Source: CADEEN01 sp963840805 (GTDB taxonomy: Bacteria > Pseudomonadota > Gammaproteobacteria > Burkholderiales > Burkholderiaceae_C). Taken from it: a stretch of DNA of 64,000 bases. Where the stretch lies: assembly GCA_963840805.1 (NCBI GenBank), contig CAWJAJ010000017.1:744001-808000 (forward strand), written 5' to 3'. Position 1 is the stretch's first letter, and each line of letters opens with the position of its first letter. Of the stretch, positions 35,188-48,100 are shown one piece after another. The translations under genes and the position numbers were made by a program. Below the pieces are notes generated by a model that did not search any database, was not told where the DNA came from, and saw only the letters and a program-made list of their open reading frames with translations.

Positions 35188-35224
35188 TACGGCGTACTTT
35201 GATCACCCACTGCGAGGAGTTCCG

Positions 35225-37447
<2,223 letters not shown>

Positions 37448-37536
37448 ACGCAGCGCATTGGCTGAACCTGTCTCGACCCCGCGACCCCTGCACTTCGCTA
37501 CAGTGTCGGGGTCGTCCTCATTCTTTCGGACTCTGC

Positions 37537-38052
37537 ATGGCCAAGAACAGCACCAAGAAGATCAAGGTCCCGTCCGGGCCCGCCATCAATATCGGCATCA
37601 GCGAGAAGGACCGCATGGCCATCGCCGGCGGGCTGTCGCGCCTGCTGGCCGACACGTACACGCTGTACCTGACGACGCACAACTTCCATTGGAACGTCAC
37701 CGGGCCGATGTTCAACACGCTGCACGCGATGTTCATGGCCCAATACACCGAGCTGTGGAACGCGGTCGACCCGATCGCCGAACGCATCCGTTCGCTCGGC
37801 CACGTGGCGCCAGGTTCCTATGCGCAGTTCGGCGCGCTGAGCTCGATGGCCGATGCCCCCGCCAAGCCGCCCAAGGCGCTGGAGATGGTGCGGATCCTGG
37901 TCGCGGGCCATGAGGCGGTGGCACGCACCGCACGCAGCGTCTTCGCGCTGGCCGACAAGGCCGACGATCAACCGACCGCCGACCTGCTGACGCAGCGCCT
38001 GGACATCCACGAAAAGACGGCCTGGATGCTGCGTTCGCTGCTCGAGGAATAG
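37537..38052 (+). CDS. dps: Dps-family DNA-binding ferritin-like protein
   Basis: A 171-residue protein forming 12-subunit cages that oxidise iron with H2O2 and shield DNA. The ferroxidase ligands are in THNFHWNVTGPMFNTLHAMF (His) and ELWNAVDPIAERIRSLG (Asp, Glu). The basic N-tail MAKNSTKKIKVPSG can bind DNA. It follows katG by 89 bp; in that gap a GACCCC/GGGGTC inverted repeat spans 37481-37515 and TACAGT may be its own -10. Confidence 0.93.
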   Translation: MAKNSTKKIKVPSGPAINIGISEKDRMAIAGGLSRLLADTYTLYLTTHNFHWNVTGPMFNTLHAMFMAQYTELWNAVDPIAERIRSLGHVAPGSYAQFGALSSMADAPAKPPKALEMVRILVAGHEAVARTARSVFALADKADDQPTADLLTQRLDIHEKTAWMLRSLLEE

Positions 38053-38115
38053 CCCCCACGTCCTCGGGGTGATGCCTCCTTTGGGGGGATGCGCCTCGCC
38101 GGCGCGAGGCGTTCA
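38053..38115. repeat. GC-rich palindromic intergenic element
   Basis: Just after the dps stop: CCCCCACG..CGGGG, then CCTCCTTTGGGGGG, then GCCTCGCCGGCGCGAGGC (a palindrome with 7-bp arms). It has the same make-up as elements after pilT, pilU and tldD. It may end transcription or stabilise the mRNA. No coding sense is seen. Confidence 0.5.
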
Positions 38116-38123
38116 CTGCGTGC

Positions 38124-38765
38124 ATGGTCGCCCGCACGCAAACGCGCTCCGAGGAGTGGGCCAACGCCGCCAGCCATGCCCTGGGCGTGCTGCTGGCCGA
38201 GGCGGCCTGGCCCTGGCTGGCCGAAGCGGCGGCGCAGCGCGCAGGACGCATCGGCGTGGTGGCGATGGCGGTGTTCGTCAGCATGATGGCGCTGCAGTAC
38301 GGCATCTCCGCCGTCTATCACGCGCTACCGCAAGGACGCGCCAAACTCTGGGCGCGCGCCGCCGACCACGCCGCGATCTACCTGTTCATCGCCGGCAGTG
38401 CGACGCCGTTCGCGCTCGGCCTGCTGGGCGGCACTGCCGGCGCGGCCACCTGCGCACTGATCTGGACCCTGGCGCTGGCCGGCGCCTGGCTCAAGCTGTG
38501 CCGGCGCCTGACCAGCGTGCGCCTGTCGACCGGGCTGTACGTGCTGTTCGGGTGGCTGGCGCTGTTGCTGGTGTGGCCGGGCCTGCAGCAGGTCGACCCG
38601 GCCGCGATCGTCTGGCTGCTCGGCGGTGGCGTGGCCTACCTGGTCGGCGCGGGCTTCTTCGTGTTCGACGCGTCGCTGCGCTTCGGCCACTTCGTGTGGC
38701 ACCTCTTCGCGCTCGCCGGCAGTTCGTGCCATGTGTGCGCGGCCTTGTGGCCAGCCATCGGCTGA
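38124..38765 (+). CDS. hemolysin III family (PAQR-like) membrane protein
   Basis: A 213-residue protein with seven hydrophobic segments. It has the family's conserved residues: EEWANAASHALGV at the N-terminus, ISAVYHALPQGRAKLWARAADHAAIYLFIAGSATPF (Ser, His and Asp of the presumed metal site) and FGHFVWHLFALAGSSCHV at the end (two His). Related YqfA/HlyIII proteins influence membrane lipids and may be metal-dependent hydrolases. It starts 71 bp after dps, with prfC next. Confidence 0.87.
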   Translation: MVARTQTRSEEWANAASHALGVLLAEAAWPWLAEAAAQRAGRIGVVAMAVFVSMMALQYGISAVYHALPQGRAKLWARAADHAAIYLFIAGSATPFALGLLGGTAGAATCALIWTLALAGAWLKLCRRLTSVRLSTGLYVLFGWLALLLVWPGLQQVDPAAIVWLLGGGVAYLVGAGFFVFDASLRFGHFVWHLFALAGSSCHVCAALWPAIG

Positions 38766-38822
38766 CGCGTTGATCCGGCAGCCGGCACGGCGGTGGCGGC
38801 GCGCCCCGGATAATCGCGCCCC

Positions 38823-40448
<1,626 letters not shown>

Positions 40449-40468
40449 CCGGCCGCGCACCCATCACC

Positions 40469-41359
40469 ATGCGCTCGCAGCTCGCGCTATACCTCGACCT
40501 GATCCGCTGGAACCGCCCGGCCGGTTGGCTGCTGCTGTTGTGGCCGACGCTCGCGGCGTTGTGGATCGCTGCCGACGGCTTCCCGGGCTGGCATCTGTTG
40601 GCGGTGTGCGTGTTCGGCACGGTGCTGATGCGCAGCGCCGGCTGTTGCATCAACGACGTTGCCGACCGCGATTTCGACCGCCATGTCCAGCGCACCGCGC
40701 AACGTCCGGTGACCAGCGGCGCACTGGGCGTCAAGCACGCACTGGCGGTTGGCGTGGTGCTGGCGCTGGCCGCCTTCGCGCTGGTGATGACGACCAATGC
40801 GCCGACGATCGCGCTGTCGTTCGTGGCCCTGGCGATCACGCTGGCCTACCCTTATGCCAAGCGTTTTCTGTCGATGCCGCAGGCGGTGCTCGGCGTGGCC
40901 TTCAGCTTCGGCATCCCGATGGCCTTCGCGGCCGTGCAGGGCGGCAACGAGTGGTCGTTCGAGGCGCTGCGCGCTGCGCTGCCCTGGCCAGCCTGGGCGC
41001 TGTTGGTTTCGAACCTGTTCTGGGTGCTGGCCTACGACACCGAGTACGCGATGGTCGACCGCGACGACGACCTGCGGATCGGCATCAAGACCTCGGCGAT
41101 AACGCTCGGGCGCTGGGACGTCGTCGCGGTGATGGCCTTCTATGCGCTGTACCTGGTGTCGTGGGCGACGCTCGGCCGCGGGCTCGGCCTCGGCGCGTGG
41201 TTCCTCGCCGGCATCGCCGCAGCCGCGGCGCAGGCGCTGTGGCACTTCACGCTGATCCGCAGGCGCTCGCGCGAAGGCTGCTTCAAGGCGTTCCGCGAGA
41301 ACCATTGGCTCGGCTTCGCGGTCTTCGCCGGCACCGCGCTGGACTTCGCGGTGCGGTAG
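40469..41359 (+). CDS. ubiA: 4-hydroxybenzoate polyprenyltransferase
   Basis: A 296-residue inner-membrane enzyme with about eight helices that attaches the polyprenyl tail to 4-hydroxybenzoate in ubiquinone synthesis. The two Asp-rich sites are CINDVADRDFDRHVQRT (residue ~65) and VLAYDTEYAMVDRDDDLRIG (~190); RPVTSG is also typical. Start MRSQLALYLDLIRWNRPAG. It converges on proC with 6 bp between the stops. Confidence 0.94.
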   Translation: MRSQLALYLDLIRWNRPAGWLLLLWPTLAALWIAADGFPGWHLLAVCVFGTVLMRSAGCCINDVADRDFDRHVQRTAQRPVTSGALGVKHALAVGVVLALAAFALVMTTNAPTIALSFVALAITLAYPYAKRFLSMPQAVLGVAFSFGIPMAFAAVQGGNEWSFEALRAALPWPAWALLVSNLFWVLAYDTEYAMVDRDDDLRIGIKTSAITLGRWDVVAVMAFYALYLVSWATLGRGLGLGAWFLAGIAAAAAQALWHFTLIRRRSREGCFKAFRENHWLGFAVFAGTALDFAVR

Positions 41360-41365
41360 GCCCCG

Positions 41366-42172
41366 TCAGCGCCCGAGTTCCTCGGCGCGCCGGCGCGCCG
41401 CCTGCAGCGCCCGCACAAACGCAGCCTTCACGCCGCTGGCCTCGAGTGACGCCAACGCGGCCTCCGTCGTGCCCCCTTTGGAGGTGACGCGCTCGCGCAG
41501 CACGGCCGGGGCTTCATCGCTTTGCGCCGCCAGAGCCGTGGCACCGGCAAAAGTGGCCAACGCCAGCGCGCGGCCCTGGGCGTCGCCGAGGCCCATCTCG
41601 GTGGCGGCCTGCATCATCGCCTCGATGAAATAGAACACATACGCCGGGCCCGACCCCGACAGCGCAGTCACGGCGTCGAGATCGGCTTCGCGGTCGAACC
41701 ACAGCAGTTGCCCGGTCGGCGACAGCACCCGTTCGACATCGCTGCGCTCCCCGGCAGCGACGGCCGGGCGGGCGAACAGCCCGGCGATGCCGCGGCCGAT
41801 CAGCGCCGGCGTGTTGGGCATCGCCCGCACCACGCGTTGGCTGCCGGTGGCCTGCGCGATCACGTCGCTGCGGATGCCGGCCATCACCGACAGCTGCAGC
41901 GCGCCGCCGACATGGGCCGCGCAGGGCGCAGCCGCGTCGGAAAAACTCTGCGGCTTGACCGCCCAGACGACGATCTCGGCTGCCGCCAGCGTTGCATCGG
42001 CCTGAGCGAGCAGCTGCAAGCTCGGGTGCGCTTGCGCCAGACGCGCGCGCTGCTCGGCGCCCGGTTCGACGACGGTGATCTCTGCCGCCGGCCAGCCACC
42101 GCGCAGCAGGCCGCCGAAGATCGCACCGGCCATGTTGCCGCCGCCGATGAAGGCGAGTTTCGAAACGCTCAT
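41366..42172 (-). CDS. proC: pyrroline-5-carboxylate reductase
   Basis: A 268-residue enzyme making the last step of proline synthesis. NAD(P) binding is KLAFIGGGNMAGAIFGGL, followed by VVWAVKPQ, VRAMPNTPALIGRGIAGL, ALSGSGPAYVFYFIEAM and the active-site loop VTSKGGTTEAAL. The open frame runs 55 codons further, but MSVSKLAFIGG is the family start. putA, which reverses the pathway, is 3 kb away and not linked. Confidence 0.94.
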   Translation of the reverse strand: MSVSKLAFIGGGNMAGAIFGGLLRGGWPAAEITVVEPGAEQRARLAQAHPSLQLLAQADATLAAAEIVVWAVKPQSFSDAAAPCAAHVGGALQLSVMAGIRSDVIAQATGSQRVVRAMPNTPALIGRGIAGLFARPAVAAGERSDVERVLSPTGQLLWFDREADLDAVTALSGSGPAYVFYFIEAMMQAATEMGLGDAQGRALALATFAGATALAAQSDEAPAVLRERVTSKGGTTEAALASLEASGVKAAFVRALQAARRRAEELGR

Positions 42173-42370
42173 GCAGCCAGTGTAGGCCGGCGCCATGACA
42201 TGCAATGGCGGCGCCCATGCAAAGCAGGCATGATCGACCGTGACACATTCGGTGCCGTGCGCAATACAGTCGCAGGCACCGTCGTCCATCCGGGCGCTGC
42301 ACGTCATCGGCGGTCCACGAAGCCGCGCCGACGGCAACGCGCATCAGTCCCTGCCAGGAGACCTTTCGCC

Positions 42371-43639
42371 ATGAGCTTGAGCTACGTCAACCCCGGTCCG
42401 GAAAGCCCCTGGGGCACCTACCTGATGCAGATCGACCGCGTGCTGCCGTACCTCGGGCCGCTCGCCAGATGGGTCGAGACCTTGAGACGGCCCAAGCGCT
42501 CGCTGATCGTCGACGTGCCGATCGAGATGGACGACGGCACGATCGCCCACTACGAGGGCTTTCGCGTACAGCACTCGCTGACGCGCGGCCCCGGCAAGGG
42601 GGGCGTGCGCTACCACCCCGATGTCACGCTCGAGGAGGTGATGGCGCTGGCCGCCTGGATGACGATCAAGAACGCCGCGGTGAACCTGCCCTTCGGCGGC
42701 GCCAAGGGCGGCATCCGCGTCGACCCGAAGAAGCTGTCGATGAAGGAGTTGGAGCGCATCACGCGCCGCTACACCAGCGAGATCGGCATCATCATCGGTC
42801 CCTACCAGGACATCCCGGCGCCGGACGTCAACACCAACGCCCAGATCATGGCGTGGATGATGGATACCTACTCGATGAACGTCGGCGCCACCGCCACCGG
42901 CGTCGTCACCGGCAAGCCCTTGCACCTGGGCGGCTCGCTCGGGCGCGTGAAAGCCACCGGCCGCGGCGTGTTCGTCACCGGCCGCGAAGCCGCGCGGCGC
43001 ATCGGCCTGAACCTCGACGGCGCCCGCATCGCGGTGCAGGGCTTCGGCAATGTCGGCTCGTCGGCGGCCGAACTGTTCGCGCAGGCCGGCGGCAAGGTCG
43101 TCGCCGCGCAGGACCATACCGGCACCATCGTCAATGCGAATGGTTTCGACCTCGCCGATCTGGTCCCGCATGTCAACGCCACCGGCGGCGTGGCCGGCTT
43201 CAAGGGCGGCGAGGCGGCCGACAACGAGTCGTTCTGGGACGTCCCCTGCGACATCCTGATCCCGGCCGCGCTCGAAGGCCAGATCAACGCCACGCGCGCC
43301 GGCCGCATCAAGGCCCGCTTGGTGCTCGAAGGCGCCAACGGCCCGACCACGCAGGGCGGCGACGATGCCCTGGCCGACCGCGGCATCCTGGTCGTGCCCG
43401 ACGTGATCTGCAACGCCGGCGGCGTGACCGTCAGCTACTTCGAGTGGGTGCAGGATTTCTCGTCGTTCTTCTGGACCGAGGACGAAATCAACCTGCGCCT
43501 GGACAAGATCATGGCCGGCGCCCTGAAGAACATCTGGGACACCGCCGACCGCCACAAGATCACGCTGCGCACCGCCACCTTCGCGGTGGCCTGCGAGCGC
43601 ATCCTGACGGCGCGCCAGGAGCGTGGGCTGTACCCCTGA
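42371..43639 (+). CDS. gdhA: NAD(P)-dependent glutamate dehydrogenase
   Basis: A 422-residue Glu/Leu/Phe/Val dehydrogenase that interconverts glutamate and 2-oxoglutarate plus ammonia. The substrate site has YHPDVTLEEVMALAAWMTIKNAAVNLPFGGAKGGIR with the catalytic lysines, and DIPAPDVNTNAQIMAWMMDTYS; the Rossmann motif is AVQGFGNVGSSAAELF near residue 225. AGGAGA lies 8 nt before the ATG. Length is typical of the hexameric enzyme used in catabolism in Burkholderiales; cofactor preference is not clear. Confidence 0.93.
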   Translation: MSLSYVNPGPESPWGTYLMQIDRVLPYLGPLARWVETLRRPKRSLIVDVPIEMDDGTIAHYEGFRVQHSLTRGPGKGGVRYHPDVTLEEVMALAAWMTIKNAAVNLPFGGAKGGIRVDPKKLSMKELERITRRYTSEIGIIIGPYQDIPAPDVNTNAQIMAWMMDTYSMNVGATATGVVTGKPLHLGGSLGRVKATGRGVFVTGREAARRIGLNLDGARIAVQGFGNVGSSAAELFAQAGGKVVAAQDHTGTIVNANGFDLADLVPHVNATGGVAGFKGGEAADNESFWDVPCDILIPAALEGQINATRAGRIKARLVLEGANGPTTQGGDDALADRGILVVPDVICNAGGVTVSYFEWVQDFSSFFWTEDEINLRLDKIMAGALKNIWDTADRHKITLRTATFAVACERILTARQERGLYP

Positions 43640-43648
43640 GCGGCCGGG

Positions 43649-44083
43649 TCAGCGCGACGCCGCCGAGGCCGGTGACGTCGCGGCCGCGGGCGCGGACTGC
43701 ACCGACACGCCCGGCCCGATCGGGATGTCGAGGTTGAGGCCGACCTTGCTCACGAAATGCCGCGTTTCGCCGAAGCAACTGGTCGGCAGGCCGACCTTTT
43801 CTTCGTAGTGCAGAGTCACGCGCTTGCCCATCGCCTGCTGGATCTGTGCAGCGGTGGCGTCGTCATGGACCGTGAAATAGAACTTCTCCACCGAACTGCC
43901 GGGCAGCGACACCAGGGCCAGTTCCCCCTCCCAGGTCTTGCAGATCCAACCCTTGTGCGAGAACTTCTGCACCCAGCCGGCGCGCTCGCCGCTCGAATAG
44001 CTCCACTTCAGGGCCAGCCAGAAGTAGCCGAACCCCAGGCCGGCGAGCACGGCGAGGGCGATGAGCAGGCGCGTGATCCACAT
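43649..44083 (-). CDS. membrane-anchored hypothetical protein
   Basis: A 144-residue protein with one N-terminal helix (MWITRLLIALAVLAGLGFGYFWLAL) and a folded periplasmic part (SSGERAGWVQKFSHKGWICKTWEGELALVSLPG, VGLPTSCFGETRHFVSKVG) with two cysteines that could form a disulfide, ending in an Ala/Ser-rich tail. Similar proteins are common in Burkholderiales, but no function is known to me. The ATG at the helix start is preferred over one 12 codons earlier. It converges on gdhA with 9 bp between. Confidence 0.72.
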   Translation of the reverse strand: MWITRLLIALAVLAGLGFGYFWLALKWSYSSGERAGWVQKFSHKGWICKTWEGELALVSLPGSSVEKFYFTVHDDATAAQIQQAMGKRVTLHYEEKVGLPTSCFGETRHFVSKVGLNLDIPIGPGVSVQSAPAAATSPASAASR

Positions 44084-44181
44084 GGGCGAAGGCAGCGGTC
44101 GGGTCGGAGGGACGCGCATCGTCGCACACCCGCGCTGCGGCTAGGATGCACGCCTGTGCAGACGCCTGTGGGGACGGTCCG

Positions 44182-45156
44182 ATGAAACGAAGCTTGCTGA
44201 TCCTCGTTGCAGCCATCGTGGCGCTGGTGGCGGCACTGCCCGCGCAGGCCCAGCCGGCGTGGCCGAGCCGGCCGGTCCGCATCGTCGTGCCGGCACCGGC
44301 CGGCAGTTCGCTCGACCTGATCGTGCGCGCGATGAGCGACAAGCTCGGCGCCCGCTGGGCACAGCCGGTGGTGGTCGAGAACAAGCCCGGCGCGGGCGGC
44401 ATGCTCGGCATGGACATCGCCGCCAAGGCCACCGACGGCCACACGCTGGCGATCGGCTTCAACGGCCCGGTGGCCTTCGCGCCGTTCCTCTACCGCAAGA
44501 TGCCCTATGACCCGGCCAAGGACCTGCTGCCGGTGGTGATGACCACCAGCCAGCCCAATGTGCTGGCAGTCAATGCCGACAAGGTGCCGGCCAAGACGGT
44601 GGCCGAGTTCGTCGCCTGGGCCAAGGGCCAGGGCGGCAAGGTGAACTATTCGTCACTGGGTAACGGCAGCTCGGCGCACCTGACGATGGAGCTGTTCCTG
44701 GCCGAGGCCGGCATCACCGCCACGCACATCCCGTTCAACGGCTCGCCGCCGGCGGCGATGGCCGTCGCGCAGGGCGAGGCCGATGCCACCTTCATGGTCG
44801 CGCCGGCCCTGCTGGCCCATGTGCGCTCGGGCAAGGTACGACTGCTGGCGGTCAGCAGCGCACAGCGGCCCGACTCGCTGAAAGACCTGCCGACGCTGGC
44901 CGACGCCGGCTATCGCAACGTCGAGTCGCTGGCCTGGAACGGGCTGTTCGCACCCGCCGGCACGACGGACGCCGTGGTCGCCCGGATCAACGCGGATGTC
45001 GGCGAAGTGCTCAAGGACAGCGCGGTGAAGGCGGCCCTCGACGCTCAGGGCCTGACGGTGGTGGGCGGCAGCGCGGCCGACTTCCAGCGCGTCGTCGACG
45101 CCGACATCAAACGCTGGGGGCCGATCATCACCCGCATCGGCGTCAAGCTGGACTGA
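44182..45156 (+). CDS. Bug-family tripartite tricarboxylate transporter binding protein
   Basis: A 324-residue periplasmic binding protein with a signal peptide (MKRSLLILVAAIVALVAALPAQA). Bug family marks: WPSRPVRIVVPAPAGSSLDLIVRAMSDKL, VVVENKPGAGGMLGMDIAAKA, KVNYSSLGNGSSAHLTMELF and HIPFNGSPPAAMAV. Such proteins bind small carboxylates; the ligand cannot be read, and no TctAB membrane genes are next to it, so it is an orphan binding protein as is common in this order. It overlaps the 3' end of putA by 14 bp, converging. Confidence 0.9.
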   Translation: MKRSLLILVAAIVALVAALPAQAQPAWPSRPVRIVVPAPAGSSLDLIVRAMSDKLGARWAQPVVVENKPGAGGMLGMDIAAKATDGHTLAIGFNGPVAFAPFLYRKMPYDPAKDLLPVVMTTSQPNVLAVNADKVPAKTVAEFVAWAKGQGGKVNYSSLGNGSSAHLTMELFLAEAGITATHIPFNGSPPAAMAVAQGEADATFMVAPALLAHVRSGKVRLLAVSSAQRPDSLKDLPTLADAGYRNVESLAWNGLFAPAGTTDAVVARINADVGEVLKDSAVKAALDAQGLTVVGGSAADFQRVVDADIKRWGPIITRIGVKLD

Positions 45157-48100
45157 TTGCCTCGGCGGCCATGCCGGCGCCGGCGAGCAACTCGGCGTTG
45201 CCGCCGGCCGCGGCCGTGTTGATGGTCAGCGTCTGCTCGGCGCCAAAGCGCCACAGCATGTCGTCCCGCTGCGCTTCCGTGCCGGTGACGAGCGGCAAGA
45301 TCGCGCCGTCGCGATCGGCCAGCACACGCAGCACCTGGCGCACGAAATCGGCTGCGCCCGCGACGACGCACACGCCAGCCAATGCGGGCTGGCGCAGCAC
45401 GCTGCCGGTGGCCGGCGCCGCGAACAGCTCGATCGCACCGGCCGGCACGCCCGCCGCCACGAACGCCGCGCGCAGCGCCTCACCCGAGCCTGCGCCGATC
45501 AGCGCGACGCTGTTGCCGACGACCAAGGCCGCGGCCGTCGCTGCGGCGGTATCGCTGTCACGTGCGCCCTGCGCGAGCACCGCGAAAACGCCTCGGGCAT
45601 GCAAGCGCAGGCAGTTGCTCTCACCGGTCGGGCCGGGCAAGTCGCGATCGGCGAGCCGTTCCAGCGCCTGATCGGCGTGGCGGCACACCGCCGCAGCCGC
45701 GTCGGCGCCCAGCCGCTGTGCTGCCCTCCGCAGGGCGTCGGCGCGGTCCGACAGGCGTCGCGCCGACCACGGCTCGTAGCCGTCCTGCAATGCGGCCAGC
45801 GACACGCCACCGGCGTCGGCTGCCCGATCGAACGCCATGTCGGCCGCCGCGGCAGTCGCGGCACCGTGGGCTGCGCCCGTTGGCAGCGCCGCGAAGCGCC
45901 GCAGGTAGTGCGGCCCGCCGGCCTTGGGGCCGGTGCCGCTCATGCCTTCGCCGCCGAACGGCTGCACACCGACGACGGCCCCGATCATGTTGCGGTTGAC
46001 ATAGACGTTGCCGACGCGCGCGCTGTCGGCAACGCGGCCGGCGCGGCTGTCGATGCGCGTCTGCACGCCGAGCGTCAGGCCATAGCCGAGGGCGTTGATC
46101 CGTGCGACCAGCGCCGCGACCTCGCCGCCCCAGCGCACGACATGCAGCACCGGCCCGAAGATCTCTTCGCGCAGATCGGCGACCGCTGCGATCTCGAACG
46201 CCACCGGTGCGACCAGGCGCGGGAAGCGTGAGGTCACGATCGTCTCGCCGAGCAGTCGCGCATCGCGGCGCAGGCGCTCGACGTGGTGCGTGATGTTGGT
46301 GAAGGCCTCGTCGTCGATGACCGGGCCGACATCGGTGGCCAGCCGCGCCGGGTCGCCGACCCGCAACTCGGCCAGCGCGCCCTGCAGCATCTCGATCACG
46401 CCGTCGGCGATGGCTTCGTGCACGCACAGCAGGCGCAACGCCGAGCAGCGCTGCCCGGCGCTGCGGAAGGCGCTCTGCACGACGGCGTCGACAACCTGCT
46501 CGGGCAGTGCGGTGCTGTCGACGATCATCGCGTTCAAGCCACCGGTCTCCGCGATCAGCGGCACGATCGGGCCGTCCTTGGCAGCCAAGGTGCGGTTGAT
46601 GAGGCGGGCCACCTGCGTGCTGCCGGTGAAACACACGCCGGCCGTTCGTGCGTCGGCCACCAGCGCGGCACCGACAGTCTCGCCGGGGCCGTGCAAGCAC
46701 TGCAGCGCATCGGCCGGCACGCCGATCTCGTGCAGCAACGCGGCGAAGCGACGCGCCACCACGGGCGTCTGTTCGGCCGGTTTGGCGGCCACGGTGTTGC
46801 CGGCCACCAGCGCCGCGACCACCTGGCCGGCGAAGATCGCCAACGGGAAGTTCCACGGGCTGATGCAGACGAACACGCCACGCCCGTGCAGCGGCAGCGT
46901 CTGCGCCTGCGTATCGACGCCGGCTTCGGCCTGTTCGGCTTGGTCGGCGTAGTAGCGGCAGAAGTCGACCGCCTCGCGCACCTCGGCGACACAGTCACCG
47001 AGGGTCTTGTGCGCTTCCTTGACCAGCAGCGCACAGAACTCGGGCAGGCGGACATCGAGCGCGTCGCCGGCGCGCCGCAGCAGCGCGGCCCGCGCGGCCG
47101 CCGGCCGTGCGTTCCAGGCCACGAAGCCGGCCTGCAGGCGGCGCATCGCGGCATCGATGTCGGCTGCGCTCGCTGCGGCGACGGGTTCGAGGCCCACCGC
47201 CACCAGCGCCTGCTCGAGTGGTTCGCGCATCGCCAGGCAAGCCAGGTCGACGCCGGTCGAGTTGGCGCGCGCCGCCCCGTACAGCGCCACCGGCAACGGC
47301 AACCCGCCGCCATCACGGGCCCGCAACGGCGAGGCGAGCAGCTCGTCGGTACTGACCGTGTCGTCGGCCAACTGGTGCACGAACGACGAATTGGCGCCGT
47401 TCTCCAGCAGACGCCGCACCAGGTAGGCCAGCAGGTCGCGGTGCTCACCCACCGGCGCATACACGCGAACTGGTATCGCGCTCAGGCCCCCCGCTTGAGC
47501 GGGGGGAGCGGGGGGTGTGGACGTCGGCTCCCCCGCAGGAATCTGCCGCGACACTTCGCGGTAGATTCCTTCGCTCATGCCGTGCAGTCGCTGGAACTCG
47601 AACGCGGCACCCTGCTCGCGCGCCATCTGCAGGATCGCAGCGATCGTGCCGGCGTTGTGGGTCGCGAACTGCGGGTAGATCACGTCATGGTGCCCGATCA
47701 GCGCACGGGCGCAGGCGAGGTACGAGATGTCGGTGTGGTGCTTGTGCGTGAACACCGGGTAGCCCGGCAGGCCCGCCTCCTGCGCGCGCTTGACCTCGCC
47801 ATCCCAGTAGGCGCCCTTGACCAGCCGGACCATGAACCTCAACCCGTGCCGGCGGGCCATCGCCGCGACTTCGTCGACGACTGCCAGCGCGGTCGTCAGA
47901 TACGACTGCACCGCCAAACCGAAGCCCCCCCATTGCGGGAAGCTCGTCGCGATGCGGGCGGCCAGCGCGTCCATCACGTCGAGCGAGAGTTCGAGCCGCT
48001 CGCACTCCTCGGCGTCGATGGTCAGGTTGATGTTCGCGCGCGCCGCCGGCTCGATCAGGCTCCACACACGCGGCAGCAACTCGGCGAACACGCGCTCGCG

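Noticed and set aside
42187..42215. GGCGCCAT / ATGGCGGCGCC hairpin before gdhA
   Set aside because: The arms match only with a 3-base bulge and it is nearer the proC start; not distinct from background in GC-rich DNA.
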